Virus record (IMG/VR): IMGVR_UViG_3300046680_000139
Coordinates: 1-51,561 of that record
Length of the DNA: 51,561 nucleotides
DNA from: a virus
Strand: one strand, 5' to 3'
In this document: positions 1 through 8,359 of the stretch, in pieces
How the letters are laid out: the number at the start of each line of letters is the position of its first letter
Numbering within the stretch: position 1 is the stretch's first letter
The notes under the pieces: model-generated
Told to the model about the DNA's origin: nothing
The model's database searches: none
The model's input: the letters and a program-made list of their open reading frames with translations, nothing else
Translations under genes and position numbers: made by a program

Positions 1-74
1 CACGGTCGTGCATAGGGTCTCTTTTTTATTTGAGTCCCCCCCGCCCCATTTATTTCCGCCATCCAACGCGCGCT

Positions 75-389
75 TCATTTTCTTTTCTGTGTTTGATAGA
101 CAGGATGCTTCGTGTCCTTCGGCCATCCATCCACACCGATGTCAGTATTGTATCCGCGTATCTCGAGTTGTTGTTTCGTCGCACCATGATGATGTGAGCA
201 CAATGATTGTACTGCACCGAGCCAGAACTTAATAGGATCTCTCTTGTGAGGCTCGACGTGGTCAACGATCACAGCAGGGACTACCTCGCCGAGCTGCAGA
301 CACATTGCGCACAGCGGATGGTCCTGGAGTTGCTGCTTCGCAATCTTTCTCCATCGACGAAGATCGTATGGACGTTTTACTTCAAGCAT
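75..389 (-). CDS. HNH endonuclease
   Basis: Small HNH nuclease of about 104 aa. Visible are a first Cys pair (HPLCAMC), the VDHVEPHK segment with the HNH His, and SLCSHHHGATK near the end, the usual Cys/His zinc ligands and bba-Me nuclease core. Phage HNH proteins of this kind usually sit next to the terminase and assist packaging or cos cleavage. If the window ends join, this gene lies about 100 bp upstream of terS on the same strand, which fits that role. The ATG at 389 was chosen; in-frame TTG/GTG starts up to 416 are possible, and no clear ribosome binding site separates them. The nuclease family is clear, the packaging role is inferred. Confidence 0.8.
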   Translation of the reverse strand: MLEVKRPYDLRRWRKIAKQQLQDHPLCAMCLQLGEVVPAVIVDHVEPHKRDPIKFWLGAVQSLCSHHHGATKQQLEIRGYNTDIGVDGWPKDTKHPVYQTQKRK

Positions 390-453
390 AGTACACAACA
401 CATGGGTGAAACCCAAATTGCGAACACGTCCACAAGCATTTGGGATCGTGTTC

Positions 454-948
454 TTAAACCGGAGCCAACACGCCTTCCTTAAATAAAATTCTTGTCTGTG
501 CGCCTAGTAAATTAAAAAGAGCAGCTTCGTGCTGCCCACTGATGCCATCGAATACGCCAATCTTTTCTGCCAACACGCCAGATAATACTTTCACTTGTTG
601 GCCACGCATGAATTTCGGTTGAACAGGATTTAGAAAAATCCCGTTTTTATTACAGCTAGCTTTCAGATCTTTCATCGCGGCTGCTCGTACCGTCGCAATG
701 CACTCACCTTGCATGAGCACACCTGCCACCCCGTTCGCATGCAGGATGCCACTCCAGCGGTCCTGGACCCAAGCGAAAAAGTACCGTGGATAAAGTGGAA
801 AAATCGTGTAACAACTGCGGCCTCCATTTCGTCGCAACCTCTTGACAACCTTAGGATAAAAAATCGGGTACCCTAATTTGGCCACGCTGATGGCGGATTT
901 TGCCTCCGCACGCGGCTCAGAAACGACCACAATCCACCCTGGAAGCAT
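454..948 (-). CDS. NusG/RfaH-like transcription elongation (antitermination) factor
   Basis: Product of 164 aa with NusG N-terminal features: a WIVVVSEPRAE start, a GYPIFYPKV strand, and FPLYPRYFFAWV, which is typical of NusG/RfaH NGN domains. It is followed by a KOW-like C-terminus (GQQVKVLSGVLAEKIGVFDG). Family members bind the RNA polymerase clamp and suppress pausing or termination. The ATG at 948 puts the conserved Trp at residue 5, as in RfaH; a TTG start at 1002 would add 18 unconserved residues. It is the last gene before the HNH and packaging region on the leftward strand and follows a perfect 17-bp inverted repeat, so a role as a specialised antiterminator for the late operon is attractive but inferred. 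Confidence 0.8.
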   Translation of the reverse strand: MLPGWIVVVSEPRAEAKSAISVAKLGYPIFYPKVVKRLRRNGGRSCYTIFPLYPRYFFAWVQDRWSGILHANGVAGVLMQGECIATVRAAAMKDLKASCNKNGIFLNPVQPKFMRGQQVKVLSGVLAEKIGVFDGISGQHEAALFNLLGAQTRILFKEGVLAPV

Positions 949-1030
949 GTTTTTGATGTCCCGAAAAAAGTGTACGATACACGATGCAAGCTTTTGAAAC
1001 AAGTGGACTAAACGTGTTACAGCGCCGCAG

Positions 1031-1131
1031 CCAAGGGGTGTAAGGGATAGTCGTTTACAACTCGGTCTACGCTACCCCACTTTTCAATTTCGTTCTTAGA
1101 GTTGTATATGACCGTCCCTTACACCCCTTGG
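1031..1131. repeat. Perfect 17-bp inverted repeat with nested 8-bp repeat between primase and NusG-like genes
   Basis: Arms 1031-1047 and 1115-1131 are exact reverse complements (CCAAGGGGTGTAAGGGA and its complement). Inside, 1056-1063 (TACAACTC) and 1099-1106 (GAGTTGTA) form a second pair. The right arm includes the end of the primase gene. Read rightward the stem is followed by a T-rich run; read leftward it is not. Possible roles are an antiterminator loading site, a transcript-end hairpin or part of an origin. The structure is seen directly; its function is unknown. Confidence 0.75.
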
Positions 1132-3344
1132 GGTTTTTGTTTTTCTGTCAGATCTCGTTGCAGCTGCTGCAGTAAAGCCTTTGCAGCGGCAATTTGCGCG
1201 TCAGCGCCCAAATCGGTCCGCGCGTAGATTGCCACCTCAAATTGCTGCTGCTTGCCAGCTTTTGAAGTGGAATAGCGCCACCGGTTGTGGCCTCCAGCCT
1301 TGTTTCGGACCGCTGCATAGCCGCACATTTCAATGCGGTGCGGAATAGCGCGAGCGTTCTTACGATCGTCCAACCAGACTGCAAAACTTTGCGAAGGGGT
1401 TGCCGCTGCGATCATTGCGAGCGTAATAGCAGCAGGTCGATCCAGAATATTTAACGCCTCAGCAAATTCCGCGTCTTCTTGCGGGAGATTTGCTTCCACA
1501 ATATCCAAGAAGGCTTCGGTCTTACGTGGTGGCGCTTTAGGATTAAATTTACTTATATCGTGTTGCCTGAGATACGCGGCTACGTGTGCGAGGCCACCAC
1601 CAGATAAATACCACGACCATAACGTATCCCAGTACGCTTGCACAAAATCTTTCTGCATTAACCGGCTCCACGCCACGTACGTACGCCGATCATTTGACGG
1701 CAGATAAATACCACTAGTTTTATGATTGGTTGTAATGATAACGCCAGTCACATTCATCACGGCGTATTTCTTCATGTGTTTTTCTTCACACTGAACAATA
1801 TCCGGAGGTGAAGCGGTCAGCGTTTTCATATGCTCGTAGAAATCGTACCGGTTGACTTCACCTAGATCGCGTGCTTCAGATATTCGACAGATCACAGATT
1901 TAACGTGTGCATTAAATCGTGATACCACGCTCTTCGGCGATACCTCGCTGAAATTCCACGGACCGATCGCGTGCTTGACCGGTTCCAGTAAACTATCCTT
2001 ACCAATTCCAGGCTCACCACCGAGCAGCAGTGCGTGGTTGATCTTCTCACCTGGACGCTGCACGCGGTGCGCTAAGAAATTAATAATATGTGCAGCGTCG
2101 TCGGGATAAATCCGGTGCACCAGATTAACCCAAAGTTTGGCTGCAGCGGCGCTACCTTGCGTAACGACCGGCGGATAATAAAGGTTTAAGCACATCGTTC
2201 CAGGCTTTTCGATCCAACCGCCTTGCTCGCGTGCGATGCGATCGGGTATCAGCAAATCGTCTCCCGGTGCCCACGTCATCCCCTGCACTTTACGATTTTT
2301 ATCAAGCCACACCGATGCCAGCACACGTTTATTGTTATGTGTCTGCTTAGGCAGTTGCGTATTGACGCTGCTGGCTGGCCATGATTGACCAGTCGGCAGA
2401 TAAATATAATTGTGCGACGGCAGGAACGAAACGAAATCATCCACCGTTGCCAGCATCGGAATATTCTCGCCTTCACGCCACGTCGGATCGATTTGAGTAG
2501 CGTAATGAAAGATCGTACCAGCCGTAAATTTAGAAACCTTTTCACATTCGCGCCACTTGCGCTCGCAATGCGCCTTGTTATATTTCTCAGACTTGCGGGA
2601 CCACCGTTCAAATAATTCAAAGCCAGCCTCGCCTAGCTCGTGCGCGAGTGCGCTACCTACCTCGAACCAGATTTGATATTCGTCGCTAGGAATTATATCG
2701 AGTGCCTCATTGAGTAGTTTAATATCTGCCGGTGCGTGCGCGTACGTGCGCTTCTTATTATCTGACTCGTAATCATCGTCCACACCATTTATAAACGTAT
2801 CAGCTTTATACGGCTTACCTTCGTTAATCTCAACCAGCCGCACCCGAAACGGTTTACCTTTCTGGTGGATAAATCCCGGCAGCCGCAGCACGCGCGGTAA
2901 GTCAGTGATCGCAGGATCGCTGCCTAACCGCTTGATCAGTTGCCGCTGCGCTTGCCGAAAGAGTTTGGCATCCAGCGGCATATCCTTGACGCGCCAATAC
3001 GCGTGCCAGTGCTTCGGTGAACTCTCTACTATGATGTGTGGACGCGGGTCAGCCTTAGCCGGAGCCAGCGGTGCACCATCCAAATCTGCAAACACCGCAC
3101 GCACGCGCGTGACGTTTTCCATTTTACGTCCGTGGCCATCAGTCTCGTTGACCGTTATGTAAATACCAGCGCCAGCCTTGTTCAATCGACAAAGTGTTTC
3201 CCAATGCTGCGCTAATGTGCCGTGCAAGACGTGCGTTAAGCCGCGCGCCTTCTTCTTACTCTCGTCGAACGTCTGAAACGTAAACGTGTTAGCGTCTGGC
3301 TCTAACGCTTTTAAGAACTTTTCTGTCTCGGCACGATTAGTCAT
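1119..3344 (-). CDS. Primase-helicase (RepB-like AEP primase, PriCT-like linker, DUF5906-type SF3/AAA helicase)
   Basis: Replication protein of 741 aa. Residues about 60-180 look like a RepB-like archaeo-eukaryotic primase: VFADLDG (about 84-90) carries catalytic Asp residues and HAYWRV (about 113-118) a His. Residues 210-290 resemble a PriCT linker. The C-terminal half is a phage DUF5906-type helicase: Walker A GEPGIGKDS (443-451), Walker B-like CRISEARD (about 486-493), sensor GVIITTNHK (534-542) and an NDRRTYVAW arginine-finger motif (about 551-559). It should unwind the fork and synthesise primers for the downstream family A polymerase. The ATG is preceded by GGAGG. It abuts a 98-aa gene upstream with a 2-bp gap. 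Confidence 0.93.
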   Translation of the reverse strand: MTNRAETEKFLKALEPDANTFTFQTFDESKKKARGLTHVLHGTLAQHWETLCRLNKAGAGIYITVNETDGHGRKMENVTRVRAVFADLDGAPLAPAKADPRPHIIVESSPKHWHAYWRVKDMPLDAKLFRQAQRQLIKRLGSDPAITDLPRVLRLPGFIHQKGKPFRVRLVEINEGKPYKADTFINGVDDDYESDNKKRTYAHAPADIKLLNEALDIIPSDEYQIWFEVGSALAHELGEAGFELFERWSRKSEKYNKAHCERKWRECEKVSKFTAGTIFHYATQIDPTWREGENIPMLATVDDFVSFLPSHNYIYLPTGQSWPASSVNTQLPKQTHNNKRVLASVWLDKNRKVQGMTWAPGDDLLIPDRIAREQGGWIEKPGTMCLNLYYPPVVTQGSAAAAKLWVNLVHRIYPDDAAHIINFLAHRVQRPGEKINHALLLGGEPGIGKDSLLEPVKHAIGPWNFSEVSPKSVVSRFNAHVKSVICRISEARDLGEVNRYDFYEHMKTLTASPPDIVQCEEKHMKKYAVMNVTGVIITTNHKTSGIYLPSNDRRTYVAWSRLMQKDFVQAYWDTLWSWYLSGGGLAHVAAYLRQHDISKFNPKAPPRKTEAFLDIVEANLPQEDAEFAEALNILDRPAAITLAMIAAATPSQSFAVWLDDRKNARAIPHRIEMCGYAAVRNKAGGHNRWRYSTSKAGKQQQFEVAIYARTDLGADAQIAAAKALLQQLQRDLTEKQKPQGV

Positions 3345-3346
3345 CC

Positions 3347-3643
3347 CTACCTCCTTCTCGGCACGTTATATTTCTTGCGAATTAACCAGAGCTGCCGGGC
3401 ATATCTGGCTTGCTTTGCCATACGACGCATTGGCATCGGTTCAATAAAATCAATCTCAGAATTTAACATCTTCAACGCACCACGGCTGCCATTTGGTACG
3501 CTGTTAGTCCACGCATCTGGGTGCAGCTCGTGCGCGGCAGTACAATACAGCAACCGGCTGTCATCGACTTGGTCGAAGTCACGATCCAGCAACGTCGATA
3601 ATGCTCGTGCATCGTTTGTAAAAACATACCACCCTGCTAACAT
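3347..3643 (-). CDS. Hypothetical protein (98 aa, basic C-terminus)
   Basis: No function recognised. The N-terminal half is rich in aromatic and acidic residues (WYVFTNDARALSTLLDRDF) and has a CTAAHELHPDAW stretch; the C-terminal 30 residues are strongly basic (MRRMAKQARYARQ, ending NVPRRR), which suggests nucleic-acid binding. The ATG has GAGGAAG upstream. It lies 2 bp from the primase-helicase start and is probably co-translated with it, so an accessory replication role is likely but unproven. Confidence 0.75.
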   Translation of the reverse strand: MLAGWYVFTNDARALSTLLDRDFDQVDDSRLLYCTAAHELHPDAWTNSVPNGSRGALKMLNSEIDFIEPMPMRRMAKQARYARQLWLIRKKYNVPRRR

Positions 3644-3701
3644 TTTCTTCCTCGAATAAAAAGTAACGGCTTACACGGTTTCACTGGGACTACCCCAACA
3701 A

Positions 3702-3787
3702 AGCTGTACGAGAACCAGAACCGTGTCTTGAGTTTCCTCGCCCGTTGCCGTCGCGGCTGCGTTGACTACCCTACCTCTCGTACAGCT
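3702..3787. repeat. 12-bp perfect inverted repeat in intergenic region
   Basis: Arms 3702-3713 (AGCTGTACGAGA) and 3776-3787 (TCTCGTACAGCT) are perfectly complementary, with a smaller pair CACGGTT (about 3675) / AACCGTG (about 3718) partly interleaved. The element fills most of the 150-bp gap between genes ending at 3794 and starting at 3643. GACTACCC occurs twice inside (about 3689 and 3765), and a similar CTACCCCA lies in the 1031-1131 element. Possible RNA-processing, operator or antitermination signal; role unknown. Confidence 0.6.
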
Positions 3788-3793
3788 AGCAGG

Positions 3794-4474
3794 TTACTTC
3801 TTCTTGCGGCTACCCGTAACAGGTGCGTCTGCCGCTTCCTCAAACTCGGATTTCTCGGACCAGCCTACGATCTCAAAGATCGGAAACTTGATACGACCGT
3901 AAGCCGGGTTTGAGTGCATATACGATCCAACGCCAAGCGCAACGATCGGGTACTCGTCCGGGTGCTCACGCATTTGCTGCCCGTACTCGCCCGACAATTT
4001 CGCCATAGCGTTCTTGCCGCCAGCCGAATTAGTCGTGAACGTAAATAACTGTCCACGCTTACCCGGCTCTTTCATGAGCAGCAAGTGTGAGTAAACCCAC
4101 GGATCGCGCGGCTTGCCGGTTGACTCGTCGATCTCCCACTCAGATGGGTCGTTGAACGAAAGTTCATCCCGCCTTGGCGGTTTGAAGCCATCGACCAGCG
4201 GTCCCATAACTTGTTCAGCTGGCCGCGCGTCCTCCCAGCGTTGCCAACCAACAAGTAACTGGTCCATGTTCGCAATCAGTTTGGTGCCGAGCTCCACCGA
4301 CTCGTTGTCCTGTCCGACAACAAAATCTCCTTTGGAAAATTTCAGCAACATACCGATGATCGTACCAGTGCTAGCACTCCTGCCATACTCAATAAACGGA
4401 TTACGTTCATCGCCCACGGCAGGAAGCTGTGACTCGACGACCTTTAGTGACTTTCCACTTGACTTAGCCATCAT
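3794..4474 (-). CDS. Hypothetical replication-region protein (226 aa), possible ssDNA-binding protein
   Basis: Not assigned to a named family. The start at 4474 (ATGATG) has AGGAGA 5-6 nt upstream, so the longer open frame to 4594 is not used. The protein has a YGRSASTGTIIGMLLKFSKGDF beta-rich N-terminal region, a W-rich middle (LVGWQRWEDARP, SEWEIDEST), PWVYSHLLLM, a FTFTTNSAGGKNAM segment and an acidic then basic tail (EFEEAADAP, SRKKK). Abundance of aromatic residues, an acidic C-terminal stretch and its place between primase and nuclease/polymerase genes would suit a single-stranded DNA-binding protein, but the OB fold is not demonstrated. Confidence 0.7.
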   Translation of the reverse strand: MMAKSSGKSLKVVESQLPAVGDERNPFIEYGRSASTGTIIGMLLKFSKGDFVVGQDNESVELGTKLIANMDQLLVGWQRWEDARPAEQVMGPLVDGFKPPRRDELSFNDPSEWEIDESTGKPRDPWVYSHLLLMKEPGKRGQLFTFTTNSAGGKNAMAKLSGEYGQQMREHPDEYPIVALGVGSYMHSNPAYGRIKFPIFEIVGWSEKSEFEEAADAPVTGSRKKK

Positions 4475-4521
4475 ACTTCTCCTGTTTAAATTTCCCGTCA
4501 ACGATTGCTGACAGGGGTATG

Positions 4522-5013
4522 CTAGAACGCAAGCGTATATCCATCCAGCATTGAGCCTGAACGTACATACGAATGCGGTGCTACCACTCTCCAATCAGGA
4601 GTGAGATAGCGGTAAGGCTTTCTCGTTCCTGAACCTGGATTTGGTGGTATGTCTTTTATCAGATCGTAAAGCTTCGCTGCACAAATCTCGGACAGGATCG
4701 TTGACCAATCCGTTTCGAAATAGCGCACCGTTGCGATCCTTTTGCTTTTCCGCACTACATCAGCTAAATCTTTACTCAACTGATCGTTGTACGGCGCATC
4801 TCCACCATTCCCTAACGCACCGCGATGAAGAATAACGAAGATTTCTTTTCCAGAAAGGCTTTGATAAATACGATTACCTTCATAGCCTCTTTCGACTTTC
4901 AATCTTTCTTTCCACCGAAGTAATGCCATATCTCCTTTGTCCGTAAGTCCTTTCGTTTCAGACGCACGAACACGTTCGAGATACTTAGACTTCTTCTGTA
5001 TACCGTTAGTCAT
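4522..5013 (-). CDS. Hypothetical protein (163 aa)
   Basis: No family recognised. The N-terminus is basic (QKKSKYLERVRAS), followed by a segment around GKEIFVILHRGALGNGGDAPYN and a helical part with acidic residues (STILSEICAAKLYDLIKDI). The start at 5013 has an AGGT-containing ribosome site about 9 nt upstream. It sits between the Cas4-like nuclease and the putative ssDNA-binding protein in the leftward replication operon. Function unknown. Confidence 0.65.
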   Translation of the reverse strand: MTNGIQKKSKYLERVRASETKGLTDKGDMALLRWKERLKVERGYEGNRIYQSLSGKEIFVILHRGALGNGGDAPYNDQLSKDLADVVRKSKRIATVRYFETDWSTILSEICAAKLYDLIKDIPPNPGSGTRKPYRYLTPDWRVVAPHSYVRSGSMLDGYTLAF

Positions 5014-5030
5014 AAGCTACTACCTTTCAC

Positions 5031-5057
5031 GAAGCCATATTGAAGACGTGTGGCTTC
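5031..5057 (-). other. Small intergenic hairpin
   Basis: GAAGCCA (5031-5037) and TGGCTTC (5051-5057) form a 7-bp stem with a 13-nt loop in the short gap between the Cas4-like nuclease and the next leftward gene. There is no adjacent T-run, so it is not a convincing terminator; it may stabilise or help process the transcript. Confidence 0.4.
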
Positions 5058-5070
5058 ACAAGCACGTCAC

Positions 5071-6114
5071 TCACTCCGTAGGGAGCGAGATTGTGAGACG
5101 AGTTGTTGGCTCGCCAATTCGTATAAATTGTTCAACGTTGATACCGGCTTTGATCGCTGCCGCTTTCAGGTCTTCAGTATTATATCCGATGCGGCCTTTC
5201 ACTGAAGACAGCGTCACCACTCCCGGTACTTTTCGGATATCCCAATCTCGCAACCGCTCTTTTATAATCTCCTGCTGCGTACGGTAGTCGGCATCAGCCT
5301 TATCCCGCACCGCTGCTAATTCGTTGGCAGCTCGGCACAGATCGGTCATCTCAGCCACCCGCTGCGGCGCTACCGGCTTTGTCTTAAACTTCTCTGACGG
5401 TAATGCGTGCCGCTCGATCCCGCACGGGTCTTTGAATGGACACGTTTCACATTCGCTACCTCCTGCGATCCAGCCTTCTGGCCGCAAATCACTTGCCGCC
5501 TTAGCCGTCATGATCTGGGTGGCACGCTGTTGTAACGTTGCAAAGATCTTTTCATCGTACTTGACTAGAAATTCTTTTACTTCGTCATGAAAACTGGCGT
5601 CGATATAAATCAGTAACACGTAATTTGGTTTATACTTTGTTTTGAGTCGTATTAATCCAAGCTGCGCTAATGCCTGTAATTTGTGCTGATGTTTTTCTTT
5701 ATCCAGGTTAGCGCGCGGGTCGATGGATTTAATTTCGACCAGCAGACAATCGCTTTCCATATTCTTAACACCTAAATGCCGTAAGGCGTCGGCCTTTAAG
5801 CCGGTCAGTAAGCCGTCAGGCGTCGCACTCAGATGCCCAGCCTGAAACGTGCGCTGTTGCGCACCACCCCAAAGATATTTTTTGCCAAACCGCTTACGCA
5901 ACGCTGGCACTACCAGATACTGCTCGATCAGGTTGCCACGCTGTGCAGCTCCCCACCGATCGACGTGGCTACGATCCTGCACCTCGGCATGCTTGAAGTA
6001 ATACGTGCGACGGCTGCACGCACCGATCTCGGACGCGCCAACCGTTCGTGTGCGATCATGCGCCCATATTTTACCGATGCTCTTGACGTATGAGTTCAGA
6101 ATATCCGTTAACAT
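5071..6114 (-). CDS. Cas4/RecB-like PD-(D/E)XK exonuclease with Fe-S cluster cysteines
   Basis: Product of 347 aa with the PD-(D/E)XK core: ATPDGLL (Asp100) and LLVEIKSID (Glu127, Lys129). Four cysteines are placed as in Cas4/AddB nucleases, one before the core (Cys33 in GACSRR) and three after it (CETCPFKDPC, Cys222/225/231), and could bind a 4Fe-4S cluster. A helical tail with an ADADYRTQQEIIKERL segment follows. It should be a DNA exonuclease for recombination or end processing. AAAGGAG precedes the ATG at 6114. It lies 2 bp downstream of the DNA polymerase stop. No CRISPR array or cas1/cas2 is present, so a CRISPR role is unlikely. Confidence 0.88.
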   Translation of the reverse strand: MLTDILNSYVKSIGKIWAHDRTRTVGASEIGACSRRTYYFKHAEVQDRSHVDRWGAAQRGNLIEQYLVVPALRKRFGKKYLWGGAQQRTFQAGHLSATPDGLLTGLKADALRHLGVKNMESDCLLVEIKSIDPRANLDKEKHQHKLQALAQLGLIRLKTKYKPNYVLLIYIDASFHDEVKEFLVKYDEKIFATLQQRATQIMTAKAASDLRPEGWIAGGSECETCPFKDPCGIERHALPSEKFKTKPVAPQRVAEMTDLCRAANELAAVRDKADADYRTQQEIIKERLRDWDIRKVPGVVTLSSVKGRIGYNTEDLKAAAIKAGINVEQFIRIGEPTTRLTISLPTE

Positions 6115-6116
6115 GA

Positions 6117-7928
6117 TTACTCCTTTGCCTCGCTCCAGTTCTTACCTAAGCCGCTATCGACTGATAACGGGATCGAAAGCGGCACCGCCGTCTGCATGAT
6201 GTTTACCATTTCCTTAAACGCCTCCTTACCTGCCTTGGTAGGCGGCACCGACATATCTAATTCGTCGTGCACCGTCATGTGCGGGGGACCGAGCACGTCA
6301 CAGACGCCACTCTTCCAAACCAGTGACATTGACTGCTTTAAGATGTCCGCCGCGCTACCCTGGATATACGCATTCAAAGCGCGGTACGTGAACGCACGCC
6401 TGGAGCCGAGCGTACGATCGCGCGAGTACGACGGCTTACCGTCACGGTCGAACTTTTCCCATAACGGAAAGCGCCGCACGCGGCCTAAAATCGTGCTGAT
6501 CTGGCCATCGCGCTCGGCTTTATCCATGAACATAGCGCTTAACGGTTTCATGAATGGCGCGCGATTGTAATATTGACTTATTACTCTGCTAGCCAAACCC
6601 ATATCCATACCGAGTTGTGATGCGATCTTTTTAGTACCAGCACCATACGCGCAAGCAAACGTGATCGTCTTAGCCATAATTCTAGGTAGCCCAGTCATTT
6701 CCGCAACCACCGCATGAAAGTCTGTTTTCGCATTACTGTTATATGCGGCTACAAATTTATGCGATCCCCAAATATGTTCATCAGCAGCGGTTGCCGCGAT
6801 TAACCGAAATTCGATCTGGCTAAAGTCGGTCGCTCCAAAGAGCTGGCCTTCATCGGGCAGGAATAACGTGCGCAGGATTGCACCCTCCTTACTGCGCACC
6901 GGGATCTGTTGCAGATTTGGGTGCGACGAGCTGAACCGGCCTGACACCGTGCCGCTTTCGTCGCTTCGCAGCTGGTTGAACGAACAGTGAATGCGGCCTT
7001 TGTAATTACTGTCCAAGACAACGCCTTTGACGAAAGTCTCCCGCAATTTATCGGTCTGCCGGATTGCGTGCACCGTTTTGGCAATCGGGTGCGGGCATGC
7101 CGCTAACCAATCCTTCGTGAATGACGGCGCATTGGTCTTCGGCGTGCGAGGATATTCCACTCCTTCTTTGTCGAACAGTTTGGCAATGGCTCGAGCATTC
7201 CACGGCGGAATATCGCCGATCGTCCTGGACAGTTTTTTTTGCTGCTTCGTCATCTTGATGTAGAGCGCCTCCGCAGCATCCAGATCAACTCGCACGCCTC
7301 GCAGCCGCATATCGACCAGCATCGGAATGAGACTGCTTTCCATTAAAAACAGCTCCCACAAATCCTGCTGTTCTAGCGCCTTACGCTGCTTGGTAAATAT
7401 CTGCAGCGGTAACTTGGCGTCGTCGATCGCGTAAGGCGCAACGATCTTACCGGGTGCGCGCCAGATGTTGCCGCCGATATTTCGTCCACCGAATTTTTTC
7501 GTAATCCATTCATTCATGGCTTCCGATTGTTTGCCCCTGCCCAAATAATCTGACGCCAAGGCTTCCAGCGAATAAGATCTTCGTCCTTCGTCGAGTAGCG
7601 GTTCTGCGATCTGGATATCGTAGATCGGACCATTGACTAAAACGCCAGCTTTTTTCAAGAAGCCTAGATCGTAAGCCGCATGCGCGAACAATTTGGGTGT
7701 GGAGGATTTCAATTCCTGCTTTAACCATGCCAGTACCTTTTTCTTGTCGAGGTTGTCGCCACCTTCGTGTGCGATTGGGTAGTAACCGGCAAAGGTATCG
7801 GTAGCGATTGCAACCCCTGCGATGAAGCCACCACGATGGTAGCCCGGTCCTTGCGTTAGCAAATCCGGATCGAAGGTTTCCGTGTCTATTGAAATTATCT
7901 TTGCCGATTTCAACGATGGGAATTGCAT
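6117..7928 (-). CDS. Family A DNA polymerase with 3'-5' exonuclease domain
   Basis: PolA-type replicative polymerase of 603 aa without a 5' nuclease domain. Exo I is DTETFD (Asp15, Glu17), Exo II AHAAYDLGFL and Exo III YAIDDAKL, all acidic residues retained, so proofreading should be active. Polymerase motif A is DFSQIEFRLI (about 368), motif B has R..xK..xF..xYG spacing (IMAKTITFACAYG, Lys420, Phe424, Tyr428), and motif C is VHDELD (about 553-558). The ATG at 7928 overlaps the upstream stop (TGATG) and has AGGAAG upstream; a GTG one codon earlier is also possible. It lies in a tight leftward operon with nucleotide-metabolism and modification genes. Confidence 0.95.
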   Translation of the reverse strand: MQFPSLKSAKIISIDTETFDPDLLTQGPGYHRGGFIAGVAIATDTFAGYYPIAHEGGDNLDKKKVLAWLKQELKSSTPKLFAHAAYDLGFLKKAGVLVNGPIYDIQIAEPLLDEGRRSYSLEALASDYLGRGKQSEAMNEWITKKFGGRNIGGNIWRAPGKIVAPYAIDDAKLPLQIFTKQRKALEQQDLWELFLMESSLIPMLVDMRLRGVRVDLDAAEALYIKMTKQQKKLSRTIGDIPPWNARAIAKLFDKEGVEYPRTPKTNAPSFTKDWLAACPHPIAKTVHAIRQTDKLRETFVKGVVLDSNYKGRIHCSFNQLRSDESGTVSGRFSSSHPNLQQIPVRSKEGAILRTLFLPDEGQLFGATDFSQIEFRLIAATAADEHIWGSHKFVAAYNSNAKTDFHAVVAEMTGLPRIMAKTITFACAYGAGTKKIASQLGMDMGLASRVISQYYNRAPFMKPLSAMFMDKAERDGQISTILGRVRRFPLWEKFDRDGKPSYSRDRTLGSRRAFTYRALNAYIQGSAADILKQSMSLVWKSGVCDVLGPPHMTVHDELDMSVPPTKAGKEAFKEMVNIMQTAVPLSIPLSVDSGLGKNWSEAKE

Positions 7929-8359
7929 CACTCGTCTTCCTGCTTGGCGTCGTGGTGCCCACCGTCATCCGGAGTGCCAGCCTTAAATAATTCTTCGGTG
8001 TTGCTCAGCAGTCCTAACTCCAGCGTACCGCGTGCGGTCATCTCGGCTTCCACCAGCAGCAAATACCGCCGCAGGTCACGCACCTCTGCCAGTATCGAAC
8101 CGTCTTCGCCCGTGGGGTTAGCTTCAATCTCGGCAAATAGATCGTACGCAGGTTTGCTGCCTTCCAACATATTCTCCAGCCGGTCCCACTTACGCGCCAG
8201 CATCATGAACGCACCAACGCCACCGCGCTTTTTCCAGCTGCCTTTATAAGTGCGCTCTTTCTCCAGGAGCAGCGTCACGTCTGCACTGGCGATGTCTGAC
8301 AAGTACCGAAGGTACGCGTCGTCGAAATTTGGCTTTAACGAGATTGGGTATCGTCGCAT
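7928..8359 (-). CDS. Nmad1/DUF1599-like nucleotide-modification-associated protein
   Basis: Product of 143 aa. The segment EKERTYKGSWKKRGG followed by AFMMLARKWDRLENML, then an acidic spacer and AEVRDLRRYLLLVEAEM, matches the pattern I know for DUF1599 (nucleotide modification associated domain 1): Y..SW, G, RK.DRL and a D..RYL helix. Known members accompany phage base-modification genes, but their activity is not established. The gene overlaps the HD phosphohydrolase upstream by about 25 bp and the polymerase downstream by 1 bp, so all three are probably translationally coupled. The family call is by eye and should be tested with a profile search. Confidence 0.65.
   Translation of the reverse strand: MRRYPISLKPNFDDAYLRYLSDIASADVTLLLEKERTYKGSWKKRGGVGAFMMLARKWDRLENMLEGSKPAYDLFAEIEANPTGEDGSILAEVRDLRRYLLLVEAEMTARGTLELGLLSNTEELFKAGTPDDGGHHDAKQEDE

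Noticed and set aside
5071-6114. CRISPR-Cas system, suggested by a Cas4-like nuclease
   Set aside because: No repeat-spacer array, cas1, cas2 or effector is present. Phage Cas4-like exonucleases commonly act in replication or recombination.
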